A stretch of DNA of 64,000 bases, taken from contig NZ_BNBS01000001.1 of the NCBI RefSeq assembly GCF_014656075.1, forward strand, positions 186,001-250,000, read 5' to 3'. Origin of the DNA: Streptomyces hydrogenans. GTDB lineage: Bacteria > Actinomycetota > Actinomycetes > Streptomycetales > Streptomycetaceae. The notes beneath the pieces were generated by a model that ran no database searches, was not told the DNA's origin, and worked only from the letters and a program-made list of their open reading frames with translations. Positions 20,785 to 28,606 of this stretch are shown here, in pieces. Positions within the stretch are counted from its first letter, which is position 1. The number at the start of each line of letters is the position of its first letter. The translations under genes and the position numbers were made by a program.

Positions 20785-21339
20785 ATGCCCATCCAGCGGC
20801 TGAACCACGCCGTCCTCTTCGTCTCCGACCTGGAGCGCAGCCTCGCCTTCTACCGCGACGTCCTCGGCTTCAGGCCGTTGCCGCAGGCGTTCCCGGGCGC
20901 GGCCTTCCTCCAGGCGGCGGGCTCCGCCAACGACCACGACCTCGGCCTCTTCCAGTCCCCCCAGCCCGGGCCCGGGGCCGGCCGCGGCCGGGTCGGCCTC
21001 TATCACCTGGCCTGGGAGGTGGACACCCTCGCCGAGCTGCGGTCCCTGCGGACGCGCCTGACGGAGGCGGGGGCGCTCACCGGGGCGAGCAACCACGCCT
21101 CCACCAAGGCGCTCTACGCCCGCGACCCCGACGGCATCGAGTTCGAGGTCTGCTGGCTGGTCCCCGACCACGCCGTGGTCGCGGAACTCTCCGCCATGAC
21201 CTCCCCCACCCTCCCCCTCGACATCGAGGCCGAGATCGCGGCCTACGGCGCGGAGACCCCCGGCGGCCCCCGCACCGATCACACCGTCTGGCAGCGGCTC
21301 TTCGGAACGGACCCGGCGGGCCCTACAGCCGCTCGATGA
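20785..21339 (+). CDS. VOC-family (glyoxalase/dioxygenase-like) protein
   Basis: This 184-residue protein has a vicinal oxygen chelate fold: LNHAVLFVSDLERSLAFYRDVLGF at the N-terminus holds a candidate metal His (H8), with YHLAWEV (His near residue 74) and DPDGIEFEVCW (Glu near 117) as further ligands. It could be a small extradiol dioxygenase, glyoxalase or epimerase. The last five codons lie inside a duplicated thiolase 3' end (21325-21375), so the C-terminus has been rewritten by recombination. There is no clear Shine-Dalgarno site. Confidence 0.75.
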   Translation: MPIQRLNHAVLFVSDLERSLAFYRDVLGFRPLPQAFPGAAFLQAAGSANDHDLGLFQSPQPGPGAGRGRVGLYHLAWEVDTLAELRSLRTRLTEAGALTGASNHASTKALYARDPDGIEFEVCWLVPDHAVVAELSAMTSPTLPLDIEAEIAAYGAETPGGPRTDHTVWQRLFGTDPAGPTAAR

Positions 21340-21375
21340 TCGTCACGTCCGCCTGCCCGCCGCCCTCGCACATCG
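21325..21375 (-). repeat. Duplicated 3' end of the thiolase gene, copy 1 (remnant)
   Basis: These 51 bases match 21466-21516 at 50 positions. Read leftward, they encode the thiolase ending MCEGGGQADVTIIERL followed by TAG, whereas the intact gene has an Asn for the Asp and ends in TGA. There is no thiolase sequence further upstream of this remnant. It overlaps the last codons of the VOC gene on the other strand. Confidence 0.85.
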
Positions 21376-21463
21376 CCCCCTCCCCCACGGCCCCCTCGCA
21401 CCGCTCGGCCCCAGGGGGCCGCACGGGCTTCGGAGGCCTGCGCCGGCCTCCGGCCGGACGGCG

Positions 21464-22621
21464 TCACAGCCGCTCGATGATCGTCACGTTCGCCTGCCCG
21501 CCGCCCTCGCACATCGTCTGGAGGCCGTAGCGGCCTCCGGTGCGCTCCAGTTCGTGGAGGAGGGTGACGGCGAGCTTGGTGCCGGTGGCGCCGAGGGGGT
21601 GGCCGAGGGCGATGGCGCCGCCGTTGACGTTGACCTTCTCCGGGTCGGCGCCGGTCTCCTTCAGCCAGGCGAGGACGACCGGGGCGAAGGCCTCGTTGAT
21701 TTCGACGAGGTCGATGTCGTCGAGGGTCATGCCGGCCTTCTTCAGCGCGTACGCGGTCGCCGGGATGGGCGCGGAGAGCATCCGGATCGGGTCCTCGCCG
21801 CGCACCGAGAGGTGGTGGATCCGGGCGCGCGGGGTGAGCCCGTGCTCGCGCACGGCGCGCTCGCTCGCCAGGAGCATCGCGGAGGCGCCGTCGGAGACCT
21901 GGGAGGAGACGGCGGCGGTGATCCGGCCGCCCTCCACCACCGGGTTGAGGCCGGCCATCTTCTCCAGGGAGGTGTCCCGGCGCGGGCCCTCGTCGGTGGT
22001 CACGTCGCCGTAGGGGACGATCTCGCGCGCGAAGCGGCCCTCGTCGATGGCGCGGATCGCCCGCTGGTGCGAGCGGAGCGCGAACTCCTCCATGTCCCGG
22101 CGGGTGATGCCCCACTTCTCCGCGATGAGCTCGGCGCCGTGGAACTGGTTGACCGGCTGGTCGCCGTAGCGCGCCCGCCAGCCCGCGGAGCCGGCGTACG
22201 GGCCCTCGGTGAGGCCGAGCGGGGCGGCGGCCTGGCGGCTGGCGAAGGCGATGGGCACCATCGACATGTTCTGCACGCCGCCGGCGACGACGAAGTCCTG
22301 GGTGCCGGACATGACGCCCTGGGCGGCGAAGTGCAGGGCCTGCTGGGAGGAACCGCACTGCCGGTCCACGGTCACGCCCGGCACCTCCTCGGGGAGTCCG
22401 GCGGCGAGCCAGCAGGTGCGGGCGATGTCGCCGGCCTGGGGGCCGACGGTGTCGAGGCAGCCGAGGACGACGTCCTCCACGGCGGCCGGGTCGACGCCCG
22501 AACGTTCCATCAGGGCCTTGAGGGCGTGCGCGCCGAGGTCAGCGGGGTGCACGGCGGAGAGTCCGCCGTTGCGCCGCCCGACCGGGGTGCGGACCGCCTC
22601 GACGATGTAGGCCTCGGCCAT
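21464..22621 (-). CDS. fadA6: Thiolase FadA6
   Basis: This 385-residue type II thiolase has nucleophile C89 in DRQCGSSQQAL, H341 in ALGHPLGATG and C371 in MCEGGG. In the M. tuberculosis pathway FadA6 performs thiolysis late in HIP degradation. ATG 22621 has AAGGAG five bases upstream; a GTG at 22627 would overlap that site. It follows kstR2 by nine bases, the same order as Rv3556c-Rv3557c. Its 3' end is duplicated downstream. Confidence 0.9.
   Translation of the reverse strand: MAEAYIVEAVRTPVGRRNGGLSAVHPADLGAHALKALMERSGVDPAAVEDVVLGCLDTVGPQAGDIARTCWLAAGLPEEVPGVTVDRQCGSSQQALHFAAQGVMSGTQDFVVAGGVQNMSMVPIAFASRQAAAPLGLTEGPYAGSAGWRARYGDQPVNQFHGAELIAEKWGITRRDMEEFALRSHQRAIRAIDEGRFAREIVPYGDVTTDEGPRRDTSLEKMAGLNPVVEGGRITAAVSSQVSDGASAMLLASERAVREHGLTPRARIHHLSVRGEDPIRMLSAPIPATAYALKKAGMTLDDIDLVEINEAFAPVVLAWLKETGADPEKVNVNGGAIALGHPLGATGTKLAVTLLHELERTGGRYGLQTMCEGGGQANVTIIERL
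21466..21516 (-). repeat. Duplicated 3' end of the thiolase gene, copy 2 (within fadA6)
   Basis: This is the genuine C-terminal coding part of the thiolase, offset by 141 bases from copy 1. Between the copies lie GC-rich hairpins: GGAGGCC/GGCCTCC near 21432-21451 and CGGCCCC/GGGGCCG near 21407-21422. These may terminate the convergent VOC and fadA6 transcripts. Confidence 0.85.
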
Positions 22622-22630
22622 GGTCACTCC

Positions 22631-23245
22631 TTAGTCGTGTGGGTCGTGTGTCCGGTGGCTGTCGCGGAGGGCGACCCCCTCCAGCACCATGGACAGGTAC
22701 TGGCGGGCGATCTCCTCCGGGCTGTGCTGTCCGCCCGGCCGGTACCAGGACGCGGCGACCCAGACGGTGTCGCGCACGAAGCGGTAGGTGAGCCGGACGT
22801 CGAGGTCGGTGCGGAAGTCCCCGGAGGCCACGCCGGACTCCAGGGTCCTGAGCCAGGCCCGTTCGAACCCGCGCTGGGCGTCGGCGAGGTAGCCGAAGCG
22901 CGGCTGGTCCGTCAGGTGCCGGGACTCCTTCTGGTAGATGGCGACGGCGGCGCGGTGCCGGTCGATCTCCCGGAACGACGCGGTGACGAGGGCCGCCAGG
23001 CTCTCCCGGGGGCGGAGCCCCGCGGCGAGCACGGTGTCGTACCGCTCCCAGAGCTCGGTGAGGAAGGTCGAGAGGATCTCGTCGAGCATCGACTCCTTGG
23101 AGTCGAAGTGGTAGTAGAGGCTGCCGGCCAGCAGACCGGCGGCGTCCGCGATCTGGCGGACGGTGGTGGCGTCGTACCCCTGGGCGGCGAAGACCCGGGC
23201 CGCCGTGTCCAGGATCTGGCGGCGCCTCCCGGGCGCCGGTCTCAC
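22631..23245 (-). CDS. kstR2: TetR-family repressor, KstR2 orthologue
   Basis: This 204-residue TetR protein has an N-terminal helix-turn-helix (TTVRQIADAAGLLAGSLYYH, about residues 27-46) and a ligand domain that resembles mycobacterial KstR2: FDSKESMLDEIL, TDQPRFGYLAD, and a C-terminal RFVRDTVWVAASWYRPGG. KstR2 is released by HIP-CoA. The GTG start overlaps the ipdF stop as GTGA. Two palindromes matching its expected operator lie in the two divergent promoters of this region. It is embedded in one of the operons it probably controls. Confidence 0.9.
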   Translation of the reverse strand: MRPAPGRRRQILDTAARVFAAQGYDATTVRQIADAAGLLAGSLYYHFDSKESMLDEILSTFLTELWERYDTVLAAGLRPRESLAALVTASFREIDRHRAAVAIYQKESRHLTDQPRFGYLADAQRGFERAWLRTLESGVASGDFRTDLDVRLTYRFVRDTVWVAASWYRPGGQHSPEEIARQYLSMVLEGVALRDSHRTHDPHD

Positions 23246-24030
23246 GGGTGCTGGCTGCTGACCGAGAGGACCTCGCCGGTGAGGTAGGACGCGTACCCGC
23301 TGGCGAGGAAGACGATCACGTTCGCCACCTCCCACGGCTCCGCGTACCGGCCGAAGGCCTCGCGGGAGGTGAGTTCCTCCAGGAGTTCGGGGGTGGTGAC
23401 CTTCACCAGGTGGGGGTGCATGGCGAGGGACGGCGAGACGGCGTTGACGCGCACGCCGTACGCGGCGGCCTCCAGCGCGGCGCAGCGGGTGAGGGCCATG
23501 ACGCCGGCCTTGGCGGCGGCGTAGTGGGCCTGGCCCTTCTGGGCGCGCCAGCCGACCACGGAGGCGTTGTTGACGAGGACGCCTCCGGCGCCGGCGGCCT
23601 TCATGCGGCGCAGGGCGGCGCGGGTGCAGCGGAAGGTGCCGTTGAGGGTGACGTCGAGGACCTTGTCCCATTGTTCGTCGGTCATGTCGACGAGGTCGGC
23701 GGTGCCGCCGAGTCCGGCGTTGTTGACGACGATGTCGAGCCGTCCGTGCCGCTCCTCGGCGAGGTCGAGGAGGGCCGCGACCTGGGTCTCGTCGGTGACG
23801 TCGCAGGGCAGGGAGGCGACCCGGTCGGCGCCGAACTCGGCGGCCAGCGCGGCCTCGGACTCCTTGAGGCGGCGGGCGTGGGCGTCGGAGAGGACGACCC
23901 GGGCGCCCTCCTCCAGGAGCCGGCGGGCGGTGGCGCCGCCGATGCCGGCGCCCGCGGCGGCGGTGACGACGGCGGTCCGTCCGGCGAGCAGGCCGTGGCC
24001 GGGGACGTAGGGGGGTGGGGTGCCGGTCAC
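23242..24030 (-). CDS. ipdF: IpdF-like SDR (5-hydroxy-HIP-CoA pathway)
   Basis: This 262-residue SDR occupies the position of Rv3559c (IpdF), a ketoreductase/dehydrogenase of HIP-CoA beta-oxidation. It has TAAAGAGIGGATAR near residue 24, NNAGLGG, catalytic Ser in VNNASVVGW and YAAAKAG. The GTG at 24030 overlaps the fadE30 stop as GTGA, and its own stop overlaps kstR2. The glycine motif is the AAGAGIG variant seen in this subgroup. Confidence 0.88.
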   Translation of the reverse strand: MTGTPPPYVPGHGLLAGRTAVVTAAAGAGIGGATARRLLEEGARVVLSDAHARRLKESEAALAAEFGADRVASLPCDVTDETQVAALLDLAEERHGRLDIVVNNAGLGGTADLVDMTDEQWDKVLDVTLNGTFRCTRAALRRMKAAGAGGVLVNNASVVGWRAQKGQAHYAAAKAGVMALTRCAALEAAAYGVRVNAVSPSLAMHPHLVKVTTPELLEELTSREAFGRYAEPWEVANVIVFLASGYASYLTGEVLSVSSQHP

Positions 24031-25193
24031 GGGCGGGCCTCCTTGGGCAGGCCGAGGACGCGCTCGGCGATGATGTTGCGCTGGATCTCGTTGGACCCGG
24101 CGTAGAGGGTGTCGGCGCGGGAGAAGAGGAAGAGGCGCTGCCAGTCGGTGAGGTCGTAGGGCTCCCCGGCGGCGAGCATGCCGTCGGCGCCGCAGACGTC
24201 CATGGCGAGTTCGCCGAGTTCGCGGTGCCAGGTGGCCCAGAAGATCTTGTTGATGGAGGCTTCGGGTCCCGGGGCTCCCGCGGCGACGCCGCTGAGCATC
24301 CGCAGGGCGTTGAAGCGGATGGTCTCCAGGCCGGTCCAGGCTCGGGCGATGCGGTCGCGGACGAGGGGGTCGGCGGCGGCGCCGTTGCGACGGGCCAGCT
24401 CGATCACGGCCTCGAGTTCGCGCCGGAAGCCGACCTGCTGGCCGAGGGTGGAGACACCGCGTTCGAAGCCGAGGGTGGCCATGGCGACCTTCCAGCCGTC
24501 GCCGGGGGCCCCGACGAGGTGGCCGGCGTCGGTCCTGACCCCGTCGAAGAACACCTCGTTGAACTCGGAGGTGCCGGTGAGCTGGACGATGGGCCGGATC
24601 TCCACGCCGGGGGCGTCCAGCGGGACGAGGAGGTAGGAGAGGCCGTGGTGGCGGACGGAGCCGGGCTCGGTGCGCGCGACGACGAAGCACCAGTCGGCCT
24701 CGTGGGCGCCTGAGGTCCACACCTTCTGTCCGGTGACCACCCAGGCGTCGCCGTCGCGCTCGGCGCGGGTGCGGACGTTCGCGAGGTCGGAGCCGGCGTC
24801 GGGCTCGGAGTAGCCCTGGGACCACAGTTCGTCGACGGCGACGATCCGGGGCAGGAAGCGGGCCCGCTGCGCGGGGGTGCCGAAGGCGATGAGGGTGGGT
24901 CCGAGGAGCTGTTCGCCGATGTGGCCCACGCGTGCGGGGGCGTCGGCGAGGGCGTACTCCTCGTGGAAGGCGACCTGTTCCTCCAGGCTCGCGCCGCGGC
25001 CGCCGTACTCCTTCGGCCAGCCGACGCAGGTCCATCCGTGGGCGGCCATGTGCCGTTCCCAGGCGAGGCGTTCGGTGTGTGCCTCGTGTTCGCGTCCGGG
25101 GCCGCCGCGGCCTCGCAGGGAAGCGAACTCGCCGGTGAGGTGGGCCCGCAGCCAGCCGCGGACCTCCCTGCGGAACTCCTCGACGTTGCTCAT
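24027..25193 (-). CDS. fadE30: Acyl-CoA dehydrogenase FadE30
   Basis: This 388-residue flavoprotein has the acyl-CoA dehydrogenase pattern: WPKEYGGRGAS, YSEPDAGSDLANVRT, TGQKVWTSGAH, and the C-terminal YAGSNEIQRNIIAERVLGLP. In M. tuberculosis FadE30 starts beta-oxidation of the HIP-CoA side chain. It is the first gene of the leftward fadE30-ipdF-kstR2-fadA6 operon, next to a KstR2-type palindrome and divergent from an enoyl-CoA hydratase gene. Assignment among FadE paralogues rests on synteny with Rv3560c. Confidence 0.87.
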   Translation of the reverse strand: MSNVEEFRREVRGWLRAHLTGEFASLRGRGGPGREHEAHTERLAWERHMAAHGWTCVGWPKEYGGRGASLEEQVAFHEEYALADAPARVGHIGEQLLGPTLIAFGTPAQRARFLPRIVAVDELWSQGYSEPDAGSDLANVRTRAERDGDAWVVTGQKVWTSGAHEADWCFVVARTEPGSVRHHGLSYLLVPLDAPGVEIRPIVQLTGTSEFNEVFFDGVRTDAGHLVGAPGDGWKVAMATLGFERGVSTLGQQVGFRRELEAVIELARRNGAAADPLVRDRIARAWTGLETIRFNALRMLSGVAAGAPGPEASINKIFWATWHRELGELAMDVCGADGMLAAGEPYDLTDWQRLFLFSRADTLYAGSNEIQRNIIAERVLGLPKEARP

Positions 25194-25206
25194 GGCGGTA
25201 CGTTAA

Positions 25207-25226
25207 CCTACCAAACACTTGTTAGG
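25207..25226. promoter_or_regulatory. KstR2-type operator between fadE30 and echA
   Basis: CCTACCAAACACTTGTTAGG is a 20-base palindrome of the form CCTAnCAAnnnnTTGnTAGG. The core ACCAAACACTTGTT fits AnCAAnnCTTGnT, including the CTTG half of the KstR2 consensus. It starts 13 bases upstream of fadE30 and ends 12 bases before the echA ATG, so binding would block both promoters. The echA transcript may be nearly leaderless or start inside the site. Confidence 0.78.
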
Positions 25227-25238
25227 GAAGGAGGGCGG

Positions 25239-26093
25239 ATGTCCGCTGCCCGCACCACGTCCGAGCCCGTCCGCTACGAACGGCGCGGCCCCGTCGCCGT
25301 CGTCACCATGGACCGGCCCGCGTACCGCAACGCCCAGAACTCCGCGATGACCTACGCCCTCGACCGCGCCTTCTACCGCGCGGCCGAGGACGGCGAGGTC
25401 AAGGTCGTCGTCCTCGCCGGGGCCGGCGACCACTTCTCCGCCGGCCACGACATCGGCACCCCCGAGCGCGACGCGCACCTGCCCTTCGAACGGCGGGCCG
25501 GCCTCTGGTGGGACCACTCGGACAAGGAGGGCGCGGAGAGCCGCTTCGCCCGCGAGTCCGAGGTCTACCTGGGCATGTGCCGCCGCTGGCGCGAACTGCC
25601 CAAGCCGGTCGTCGCGTCGGTGCAGGGCGCCTGCGTCGCCGGCGGCCTGATGCTCGCCTGGATCTGCGACCTCATCGTCGCCTCCGAGGACGCCTTCTTC
25701 GCCGACCCGGTGGTCCGCATGGGTATCCCCGGCGTCGAGTACTTCGCCCACCCCTGGGTGATGCCGCCCCGGATCGCCAAGGAGTTCCTCTACACCGGCG
25801 ACCGGATGAGCGCCCGCCGCGCCCACGAGGTCGGCATGGTCAACCGCGTCGTCCCCCGCGCCGAGCTCGAGGCCCGGACGCTCGAACTGGCCCACCGGAT
25901 CGCCGAGATGCCCCGGATGGGCCTCGCCCTCACCAAGCGCGCCGTCAACCAGGCCGAGGACCTCCAGGGCCTGCACACCGGGATGGACTCGGTCTTCGGA
26001 CTGCACCACCTCGCGCACGCGCACAACGCCGAGACCGCGCGGGACGCGCTCGGCGGCATGGACATCCACGCGATGAAGGCGGCGGGAGCCTGA
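25239..26093 (+). CDS. Enoyl-CoA hydratase/isomerase family protein
   Basis: This 284-residue crotonase-fold enzyme has GDHFSAGHDIGTPE (about residues 63-76) and QGACVAGGLMLAW as oxyanion-hole segments. The inserted PFERRAGLWWDHSD loop is longer than in EchA1-type hydratases. It starts a four-gene rightward operon with three acyl-CoA dehydrogenases under a KstR2-type operator. It probably hydrates a product of those dehydrogenases in ring C/D breakdown. AAGGAGG precedes the ATG; the stop overlaps the next start as TGATG. Confidence 0.83.
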   Translation: MSAARTTSEPVRYERRGPVAVVTMDRPAYRNAQNSAMTYALDRAFYRAAEDGEVKVVVLAGAGDHFSAGHDIGTPERDAHLPFERRAGLWWDHSDKEGAESRFARESEVYLGMCRRWRELPKPVVASVQGACVAGGLMLAWICDLIVASEDAFFADPVVRMGIPGVEYFAHPWVMPPRIAKEFLYTGDRMSARRAHEVGMVNRVVPRAELEARTLELAHRIAEMPRMGLALTKRAVNQAEDLQGLHTGMDSVFGLHHLAHAHNAETARDALGGMDIHAMKAAGA

Positions 26094-27262
26094 TGGACCT
26101 CGACTTCTCACCGGCGGACGACGCCTTCCGGGCCGAGGCCCGCGCCTGGCTCGCCGACCGGGTGCCCCCCACCCCCCTACCCTCCCTGGAGACCGCCAAG
26201 GGGTTCGCCGCCCACCGCGCCTGGGAGGCCGAACTCGCCGCCGACCGCTGGTCGGTGGTCTCCTGGCCCGAGGAGTACGGCGGCCGGGGCTCCTCCGTGC
26301 TGCGCTGGCTGATCTTCGAGGAGGAGTACTACGCCGCCGGCGCGCCCGGCCGGGTCAGCCAGAACGGCATCAACCTCCTCGCCCCCACCCTCTTCGAGCA
26401 CGGCACCGAGGAACAGCGCGCCCGGATCCTGCCCCCGATGGCCTCCGGCGAGGTCATCTGGGCCCAGGCGTGGTCCGAGCCCGAGTCCGGCTCCGACCTC
26501 GCGAGCCTGCGCTCCACCGCCGCGCGCACCGACGGCGGCTGGCTGCTCAGCGGCCAGAAGACCTGGTCCTCCCGGGCCGCCTTCGCCGACCGCGCCTTCG
26601 GCCTCTTCCGCAGCGACCCGGGCGCGGACCGGCCGCACCGGGGCCTGACCTACCTCATGTTCCCGCTCGACGCGGAGGGCGTGACCGTGCGGCCCGTCGG
26701 ACGGCTCGACGGCAAGCCCGCCTTCGCGGAGCTCTTCCTCGACGAGGTGTTCGTCCCCGACGAGGACGTGATCGGCGCGCCCGGCGACGGCTGGCGGGTC
26801 GCCATGAGCACGGCCGGCAACGAACGCGGACTGACCCTGCGCAGCCCCGGCCGCTTCTCGGCCGCCGCCGAACGGCTCGCCGCGCTGTGGCGGGAGCGGG
26901 CCGACCCGTCCGACACCGCCGTCCGCGACCGCGTCGCCGACGCCGTCATCGGCGCCCGCGCCTACCGGCTCTTCACCTACGCCAACGCCTCCCGGCTCGC
27001 CGCCGGCGACTCCCTCGGCGCCGAGTCCAGCCTCAACAAGGTCTTCTGGTCCGAGCTGGACATCGCCCTGCACGAGACCGCCCTCGACCTCCTCGGACCG
27101 TACGGCGAACTCTCCGACGAGGCCGCCGAGGCGCCCGCGCACGGCGGCTGGGCCGAGGGCCACACGTTCTCCCTGGCCGGACCGATCTACGCCGGGACCA
27201 ACGAGATCCAGCGCGACATCATCGCCGAGCGGCTGCTCGGCCTGCCGAAGGGACGCCGGTGA
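26093..27262 (+). CDS. Acyl-CoA dehydrogenase, large subunit type (FadE31/IpdE1-like)
   Basis: This 389-residue acyl-CoA dehydrogenase has the core motifs WPEEYGGRGSS, WSEPESGSDLASLRS, SGQKTWSSRAAFAD and the C-terminal YAGTNEIQRDIIAERLLGLPKG. It is followed without a gap by a shorter dehydrogenase, the arrangement of heteromeric alpha2beta2 steroid enzymes such as FadE31-FadE32. I therefore infer a two-subunit complex. Start and stop are both TGATG junctions. Which HIP intermediate it acts on is not evident. Confidence 0.83.
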   Translation: MDLDFSPADDAFRAEARAWLADRVPPTPLPSLETAKGFAAHRAWEAELAADRWSVVSWPEEYGGRGSSVLRWLIFEEEYYAAGAPGRVSQNGINLLAPTLFEHGTEEQRARILPPMASGEVIWAQAWSEPESGSDLASLRSTAARTDGGWLLSGQKTWSSRAAFADRAFGLFRSDPGADRPHRGLTYLMFPLDAEGVTVRPVGRLDGKPAFAELFLDEVFVPDEDVIGAPGDGWRVAMSTAGNERGLTLRSPGRFSAAAERLAALWRERADPSDTAVRDRVADAVIGARAYRLFTYANASRLAAGDSLGAESSLNKVFWSELDIALHETALDLLGPYGELSDEAAEAPAHGGWAEGHTFSLAGPIYAGTNEIQRDIIAERLLGLPKGRR

Positions 27263-28248
27263 TGCGGTTCCTGCTCGACGACGAACAGCGGGAGTTCGCC
27301 CGCACCCTGGACGCCCTGCTCTCGGCGTCCGACACCCCCCGCGCCGCACGGGCCTGGGCGGCCGGCGACCACGCCCCCGGGCTCGCGCTCTGGTCCCGGC
27401 TCGCGGAGGCCGGTGTCTTCGCGCTGGCCGTGCCGGAGGCGTACGAGGGACTGGGCCCGCTCCCGGTCGAACTGGCCGTCGCCTTCACCGAACTGGGGCG
27501 GCACGCCGTCCCCGGGCCGCTGGTCGAGACGGTCGCCGCGGCGGCCCTGCTGCACCGGCTCGGCGACGACGGCGCCGCCTCCGCCTGGCTCCCGCGCGTC
27601 GCCGCCGGCAAGGCGACCGTCTCTCTCGGCGTCCCCGCGCTCACCGGCCCCTACGCGCTGGACGCGGACGTGGCCGACGCCGTCCTGGTCGTCGAGGACG
27701 ACACCCTGCGCCTCGCCGACTCCGCCGGCCCCGTCCAGCCCTCGGCCGACCCGGCGCGCCGGCTGGCCCGCCCGCTCGGCGGCATCGTCTTCGCCCGCGG
27801 CCCCGCGGTGGCCGCCGCGACCGCCTACGCCGCCGAGGTCGCGGCCCTCGCGACCGCCGCCCAGTCCCTCGGGCTCGGCCGGGCCCTGCTCGACCGGACG
27901 GTCGCCTACGTCGGGCAGCGCACCCAGTTCGGCGTCCCCGTCGGCTCCTTCCAGGCCGTGAAGCACCGTCTGGCCGACACCCTGATCGCCCTGGAGTTCG
28001 CCCGGCCCCTGCTGTACGCCGCCGCCCTGGCCCTGGCCGAGCACGGCACGGCGCCGCGCGAGATCGCCGCCGCCAAGGTCACCGCGGGCGAGGCCGCCCA
28101 CGCCGCCGCCCGCACCGCCCTCCAGCTGCACGGCGCCGTCGGCTACACCGAGGAGCTGGACCTCTCCCTGTGGATCCGCAAGGCCCGCCCCCTGCGCGAC
28201 GCCTGGGGCACCCCCGCCGTCTGCCGCGCCCGCGTCCTCGCCCCCTGA
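27262..28248 (+). CDS. Acyl-CoA dehydrogenase, small/partner subunit (FadE32/IpdE2-like)
   Basis: This 328-residue protein is shorter and less conserved than full acyl-CoA dehydrogenases, as is usual for the partner subunits of heteromeric steroid enzymes. It has PEAYEGLGPLPVELAV, a degenerate middle domain, and the C-terminal RTQFGVPVGSFQAVKHRLAD and LHGAVGYTEELDLSLW segments that line the FAD site. It begins on the stop of the upstream dehydrogenase (TGATG). Activity alone is unlikely. Confidence 0.82.
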   Translation: MRFLLDDEQREFARTLDALLSASDTPRAARAWAAGDHAPGLALWSRLAEAGVFALAVPEAYEGLGPLPVELAVAFTELGRHAVPGPLVETVAAAALLHRLGDDGAASAWLPRVAAGKATVSLGVPALTGPYALDADVADAVLVVEDDTLRLADSAGPVQPSADPARRLARPLGGIVFARGPAVAAATAYAAEVAALATAAQSLGLGRALLDRTVAYVGQRTQFGVPVGSFQAVKHRLADTLIALEFARPLLYAAALALAEHGTAPREIAAAKVTAGEAAHAAARTALQLHGAVGYTEELDLSLWIRKARPLRDAWGTPAVCRARVLAP

Positions 28249-28276
28249 CCCCCTCCCCACCGCACCCGGGAGCCCC

Positions 28277-28606
28277 ATGTCCGCCGCACCGTCCCCGCTC
28301 GCCCCGGCGCCGCCCCCCGACCCGGCGCCGCTGCGCCGGGCGGCGCTTTCGAGCCTGCTCAGCACCGCCGTCGAGTCCGCCGACTTCCCGCTCTACGGCA
28401 CGACGGCGGCCCTCGCCCTCGGCCCGCTGTCCTTCCCCGGCCACGCCCCCGTCACCGGCACCATCGCCGCCCCCGCCGTCGTCTGCGGCCCGGTGACCGC
28501 CCTGGCCGTCCGGCGGACGGCCGGGACCGGGGGCCGCGACCTCGCCGGGGAGGAACCCGCCCGGACCCACACCGCGCCCGTCGCGCAGAAGGGAGCAGAG
28601 GCATGA
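28277..28606 (+). pseudogene. Remnant of an MHS-family permease (N-terminal fragment)
   Basis: This 109-codon frame has a stretch resembling the first membrane segment and loop of metabolite:H+ symporters (LSTAVESADFPLYGTTAALA, then LSFPGHAPVTGTIAAPAVVC). Full-length members have about 430 residues and 12 segments; here the frame runs after roughly 60 such residues into unrelated Gly/Glu sequence. It still ends in an ATGA overlap with the next dehydrogenase. It looks like an internally deleted transporter whose remnant keeps the downstream gene coupled. A real small membrane protein is the alternative. Confidence 0.55.
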
